A stretch of 64,000 bases of DNA from Leptospira stimsonii (lineage in GTDB: Bacteria > Spirochaetota > Leptospiria > Leptospirales > Leptospiraceae), in assembly GCF_003545875.1 (NCBI RefSeq), contig NZ_QHCS01000001.1, positions 124,001 through 188,000 of the forward strand, given 5' to 3'. The notes under the pieces are model-generated. The model was given only the letters and a program-made list of their open reading frames with translations, was not told the origin of the DNA and made no database searches. This document shows positions 60,379 through 64,000 of this stretch, piece after piece. The position numbers and the translations under genes are program-made. The first letter of the stretch is position 1. Every line of letters starts with the position of its first letter.

Positions 60379-61812
60379 TCAGTTGTATTTCCCACACGCG
60401 CATTTGTATCCGGTACATTCGTTTTTGCGCCGTTCACCGGGATCAGTTAATACAGAAATATTTCCGCCGGAAATGGAGATATTCGTGTAGTATGCATAGT
60501 GGGCATGGGCCTGTAATCGATCTCTCCTTCTCAGCCCCCCAATCCATTCGCTGTCAAAATCCATCACGGAAACAAAACCTCGTCCTTGAATTGTAAAGTG
60601 CCGAACTTGATTCGTGATCGTCGTTCCCGCGACAGCGTCCGGAAGTCGATGTTTATAGAATCTTATTTTTACTCCAGATAAGGACCCGCTCGAGTTCGAA
60701 GTTGCGCAAGTAAAACTAATCGTCCGACTCGAAGTAGATAATCCATTGATCGCCAAAGTTGCATTCATTGGAATACCGCCGATTGCCTGCAATAGTGTCC
60801 CCGTCATCCAATTTGTAAAGGATCCGTGAACCAAATTGTCTTCGGCAAGAGCGTTGATCATCTTTTGGCAAGGAGTCGTATTTGCGAACGTTATTGTGAG
60901 AACGTTACTCACGATGGAATAGCTAATCGCATCAAAGTCCGTTACATTCGTTCCAAGAGGGTCGTAACGAAACGGTTTGTTCAGCCAGTAGTTTACAAGA
61001 TCAGGCATTCCGCCCGTTCCATTTGCGTTGATCAACTGATCCGGAGACGCCAGACAAAAAGCCGGAAAATCCGTAGACGGTGATCGTAACTCATCCATCC
61101 AAAACATTTCTCCTAAGTATTTGCGTTCCTGTTTAAACGTGACTTCCGAAAAATTCTTTGAATAGAGATAAGCCTGATTGATCCCTTTTACTAACTTCAG
61201 CGGATTGTTAGCGTCCGGATTGATTCCAACAATAAGATCTGCGTTAAGATCGGTCACCAAACCGGTTTTAACCGAACTAGCTTGCTTTTCTTCCGTAATC
61301 TGCCCGTCCTTAATATTACTGGTCGAGATTCCTCTCCAAATTCTGAGATCCGTTCCCAACGTTACCAAACCGGAAATATTCGTTGAAACGGATCGGAGCG
61401 GTACATCGCCGACCGCAAGCGCGCCTTGTCTTGCTAAGATTTCAAAAGAATTGTCTCGCCAAACAATTGGTCCATCGCTTGGAAGATTGGAAGTACTATC
61501 GAATTCTGTTTCCTGAAACTTATGTCGAACAACGATCGTAGAACTCGCGTTATTCGGAACTGGAATTCCGACCCTCGGACTGACTTCGATTCTTTTTCCA
61601 TTGATATCGTAGGCGACTAAAGTATCAATCAGATCTACTTGATTGGCCCCGGAGCCAACAACGATCGTACCACCTTTCTGAATTCCATATCCCAAAAGGT
61701 CCTGATCTCGATTGATAATCTCTTGCGACTTTGATTCTTGCTCTTTCTTCCAATCTTCCGGGAAAACTCTTTTTCCAACGGTTGGAAATTCAATTCCTGA
61801 TAGTTTATCCAT
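60379..61812 (-). CDS. prophage tail fibre / tip-like protein
   Basis: A 477-residue protein. I start at the ATG at 61812, with AAAGGAGAA upstream and an 8-base overlap with the DUF4376-like gene. The N-terminus (LGYGIQKGGTIVVGSGANQV, IPVPNNASSTIVVRHKF) resembles phage tail fibre attachment regions that handle glycine-rich beta repeats. The middle is beta-rich. The C-terminus has an HAH pair (His436, His438) in LQAHAHYAYY and a final cysteine cluster (Cys466, Cys471, Cys473). HxH motifs bind iron in some phage fibre tips, so a metal-stabilised tip is possible. It is the last gene of the module; host-surface recognition is inferred. Confidence 0.65.
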   Translation of the reverse strand: MDKLSGIEFPTVGKRVFPEDWKKEQESKSQEIINRDQDLLGYGIQKGGTIVVGSGANQVDLIDTLVAYDINGKRIEVSPRVGIPVPNNASSTIVVRHKFQETEFDSTSNLPSDGPIVWRDNSFEILARQGALAVGDVPLRSVSTNISGLVTLGTDLRIWRGISTSNIKDGQITEEKQASSVKTGLVTDLNADLIVGINPDANNPLKLVKGINQAYLYSKNFSEVTFKQERKYLGEMFWMDELRSPSTDFPAFCLASPDQLINANGTGGMPDLVNYWLNKPFRYDPLGTNVTDFDAISYSIVSNVLTITFANTTPCQKMINALAEDNLVHGSFTNWMTGTLLQAIGGIPMNATLAINGLSTSSRTISFTCATSNSSGSLSGVKIRFYKHRLPDAVAGTTITNQVRHFTIQGRGFVSVMDFDSEWIGGLRRRDRLQAHAHYAYYTNISISGGNISVLTDPGERRKNECTGYKCACGKYN

Positions 61813-62527
61813 ATATTTCTCCTTTAAACTCCGGAAACTCAATCGATAACGATTCAAGTTCTTGAAACAACACGGAGACATTCGTCTTCGTATTATTCTC
61901 AATTTGTCTTACCCAAACTCTTTTCATTCTTTTACAAATTCCTATATAGGCTTCAAAAGAACGGGATTTGATAAGAATTCTATCTGCAAGTTCCGTAATA
62001 TCGTCGTACTCCAGGCTCGCGGATTCGTTTACGAGTGAGGTAAGAATCAACTTGAGACTTTCTCTTTCTTCAGAACTTGAATCTTTCCAAACTTTTGACT
62101 GCGACGTAAGAATCGGCCAGGAAAGCGGTTCCGTTTTTGGATATAGACAAAGAATCTTTTCCATGGCCTCGTCGAATTTTGAATTGATTGAACGTATTTT
62201 TTTCTCTTTATATTCGGATATGGTGAGTTGACCACATTGAAGAAGCTCGAGCACCGTTTTCGGAACCAATTGATTCCCTTCAACTTTTTGATCTTCAGGA
62301 ACTGCAATCAATCCCCGATCCGCTTTTTCGGAAAGGGTAAACGGTTTCAATTCTCCTGATTCAAATTTAAAACCTTCGGGAGGAAACGAAGATCCTTGAT
62401 AGATCTTTTTCTTTTCCATTCCGTTCTCATCGCGATTGAACAATTCGACTTCTAATTGGACCGCATGTAGGCTGGAAGCTGGAAACTCTTTCAACGAATC
62501 GGAAGAATAAACGAATATCTTTTCCAT
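61805..62527 (-). CDS. phage DUF4376-like tail-associated protein
   Basis: A 240-residue protein. The N-terminal 90 residues are beta-rich (YQGSSFPPEGFKFESGELKPF), and a helix-rich C-terminus starts around SEYKEKKIRSINSKFDEAM, followed by YPKTEPLSWPILTSQSKVW. This resembles DUF4376 segments found in tail fibre and tail assembly proteins, with their SW..Q..EA pattern. AAGGAG lies before the ATG at 62527. It is between a baseplate-like gene and the fibre gene, consistent with a fibre chaperone or adaptor. Confidence 0.6.
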   Translation of the reverse strand: MEKIFVYSSDSLKEFPASSLHAVQLEVELFNRDENGMEKKKIYQGSSFPPEGFKFESGELKPFTLSEKADRGLIAVPEDQKVEGNQLVPKTVLELLQCGQLTISEYKEKKIRSINSKFDEAMEKILCLYPKTEPLSWPILTSQSKVWKDSSSEERESLKLILTSLVNESASLEYDDITELADRILIKSRSFEAYIGICKRMKRVWVRQIENNTKTNVSVLFQELESLSIEFPEFKGEIYG

Positions 62528-62582
62528 GATTGCTCCTTTTTCGGAGCGTTTGAGTAGTAACGGCGGGATTCGCTCTGTATAT

Positions 62583-63146
62583 TTAATAAATTGAATATTC
62601 TCTTAATTTAACGGCTCTTCTTGAATGAAGTTGATTCGCGAGAGTTCCGCCCATAACGAATGGTTCGAAAGATCCATGGTCTTCCCAAAGTTCACAAACG
62701 TTACCTCCTATATTTACGTTCTCCATAGATGCAACAAACGCGTTTCGGTCAAAAGAAGATAGTTTGGGAAAGGAGAATCTATATCGAAAGAGCAGATATT
62801 TTCTCGACATCATGGTTCCATCCAATGTATCTCCGATAACGAAACAATTTTTCGCATCATCACTCTCATACAATTTCAAATACTGAATGTCGTTCGCATC
62901 TAATTGTGTTAAGTATTGAATCACTTGTTTTTTGGAGGAAACGGAAGCAATCGATAACTTAAAAGTCTTTGCGAGTAAAAGTCTATTTCTATAGGAATCA
63001 TCCGTCTCACCCGGAAGTTTAGCGATCTTATACCTCGTTCCCCAAAGAATCAGTCCGAAGCCGTCACTCGTTTCCAACCACATTTGCCGATAAAGCCAGC
63101 TAAGTCTTATGGCTCTTTCGTCCAAAATGGATGTTTTCGAATTCAT
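62583..63146 (-). CDS. phage baseplate-like protein
   Basis: A 187-residue protein. The start is the ATG at 63146 (the TTG at 63188 is less likely). The first part reads ILDERAIRLSWLYRQMWLET, DGFGLILWGTRYKIAKLPGE and TDDSYRNRLLLAK, a pattern seen in phage tail and baseplate proteins of the DUF2612 type (LPGE..D..YR.RL). The rest is beta-rich with FVIGDTLDGTMMSR. It probably belongs to the distal tail. Confidence 0.55.
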   Translation of the reverse strand: MNSKTSILDERAIRLSWLYRQMWLETSDGFGLILWGTRYKIAKLPGETDDSYRNRLLLAKTFKLSIASVSSKKQVIQYLTQLDANDIQYLKLYESDDAKNCFVIGDTLDGTMMSRKYLLFRYRFSFPKLSSFDRNAFVASMENVNIGGNVCELWEDHGSFEPFVMGGTLANQLHSRRAVKLREYSIY

Positions 63147-63315
63147 GAGAAAACTTTTATATCCCTCAGAGCGAGCGATAAGAATCAATGCAACTCATTT
63201 TTTTCCGAGACAGTTTGTCGGGACAATTTATATCCACTAAAAATCTTTCTTGAATGGTTCTCCTAAATTGATATGGAGCCGACTTAAAAAATCAATCCCG
63301 CCGAAACGGAGTAGA

Positions 63316-63897
63316 TCAAATTTTCACAAATATCTTTTCCAAATAAAAGATACTTGGAACCCCAAGTTCGAACAATTCATCCAAGTCATATTGAATCAGA
63401 TGACCGTAAGGATCGATATAACGCGGTCCGACTCCGTAAGGATCCGATGCTTTTAAGAATTTCTTACCTTCGCTGGATACTACGATTCCAATACCACGAA
63501 TGATATGCCCTTTTTGTGTAAGAAAAGTACCTAGACCGCAAGGGTAATTACCGAATTCAAAGTAGCGGCAAAGTTCGTCTTTATCTCCCTCTTTTTTAAC
63601 GATCTTAAAAGGAATCTCGTTCGACTTCATTAGTATATTAAAATGTTCTGCATGATCCAAAGAATCATATACATTTTTATGATTCTTTATCACCCAATCC
63701 TCTAAGAGTGCATAGTAGTTATAGGTGGTTAAACGAATAAAATCCGGAATCCTATAAATCAAACCGATATACACAATAAAGTCCTGGAAAACATTTCCCA
63801 TACACTGTTGATAATCTTGAAGAAATAGTCGAGGCGTAGTAGGATCCTTTCTTTGCGGATTCCATGGCGCGATAGGATGCGATATGTGCGAAATCAT
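63316..63897 (-). CDS. C39-like cysteine peptidase of the prophage module
   Basis: A 193-residue protein. I start at the ATG at 63897 with GAGGG 4-5 bases before it. The Cys-His-Asp order of papain-like C39 peptidases is visible: FLQDYQQCMGN (Cys32), TQKGHIIRGIGIVVSS (His131) and ASDPYGVG (Asp152). C39-type domains process peptides or cut cell-wall stems. No transmembrane segment or ATP-binding domain is present, unlike transporter-fused C39 peptidases. In this place it may be a cell-wall hydrolase of the phage, or act on the host surface. Confidence 0.6.
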   Translation of the reverse strand: MISHISHPIAPWNPQRKDPTTPRLFLQDYQQCMGNVFQDFIVYIGLIYRIPDFIRLTTYNYYALLEDWVIKNHKNVYDSLDHAEHFNILMKSNEIPFKIVKKEGDKDELCRYFEFGNYPCGLGTFLTQKGHIIRGIGIVVSSEGKKFLKASDPYGVGPRYIDPYGHLIQYDLDELFELGVPSIFYLEKIFVKI

Positions 63898-64000
63898 TTT
63901 TCCCTCTTCGTTTAACAAACTGGTTGGTGCAAATCACAACGACTTCTGATTGAGAAAATCCCTGGAATAAGACTGGATTCTAAAATCCTGATACGGTTTT

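Overview
The window is chromosomal DNA from a spirochaete, almost certainly a pathogenic (P1-clade) Leptospira. The decisive marker is loa22 (59610-60197), a 195-residue OmpA-type lipoprotein that I recognise almost residue for residue. AT-rich codon use, lax lipoboxes, TTG/GTG starts and many lineage-specific lipoproteins fit this. The species cannot be fixed from the window. I see no rRNA, tRNA, CRISPR array or insertion sequence.

Layout. 1-9.9 kb: a minus-strand alpha-2-macroglobulin cluster (DUF1175, thioester A2M, DUF2135), then DUF3293, small lipoproteins, a quinone-oxidoreductase-like MDR enzyme and a [2Fe-2S] thioredoxin-like ferredoxin. 10-18 kb: a copper-site-like lipoprotein, two acyltransferase-3 paralogues, and an aminotransferase/PhzF/DinB operon divergent from a MocR regulator. 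18-21.6 kb: purF, RNase D and a Nudix hydrolase. 21.9-23.9 kb: an ECF sigma operon that begins with a 58-codon gene. 24-31 kb: a PhoB/PhoR-like two-component pair, argJ, and a tandem of a putative degenerate and an intact SpoIIE-type phosphatase. 31-34.7 kb: two lysine-rich histone-H1-like small proteins, a SUFU-domain operon and a probable 38-codon membrane gene.

35-40.5 kb: an acyl-CoA operon (ligase, dehydrogenase, MaoC hydratase, cysteine-less thiolase-like protein with a fused OB domain). 41-47 kb: ligA, a LytM-type M23 peptidase, a cytochrome P450, and an ECF module laid out like CnrYXH (Spy/CpxP-like sensor, sigma factor, one-pass membrane protein). 47-53.7 kb: envelope glycan genes (SanA-like, nucleotide-sugar SDR, methyltransferase-like protein, three GT4 glycosyltransferases). 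53.8-59.5 kb: suhB-like phosphatase, DUF1232, then a nucleosidase-like / spore-photoproduct-lyase-like radical SAM / SDR / nitrilase series, and an RluA-type pseudouridine synthase. 59.6-60.3 kb: loa22 with its promoter and terminator. 60.4-64 kb: a minus-strand prophage tail module (C39-like peptidase, baseplate-like protein, DUF4376-like protein, tail fibre) that continues beyond the window.

How they fit together. Most genes lie in tightly packed operons with 4-20 base overlaps, so translational coupling is common. The themes are envelope surveillance and remodelling (A2M system, two ECF modules, LytM peptidase, glycan genes, loa22), signal transduction (two-component pair, SpoIIE phosphatase), and fatty acyl-CoA use, the main carbon source of Leptospira. 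The most distinctive signals are the CnrYXH-like module, the SPL-like enzyme paired with a nucleosidase in a non-sporulating organism, several small genes, and RNA/DNA palindromes at the starts of the M23 peptidase, P450 and loa22 genes.
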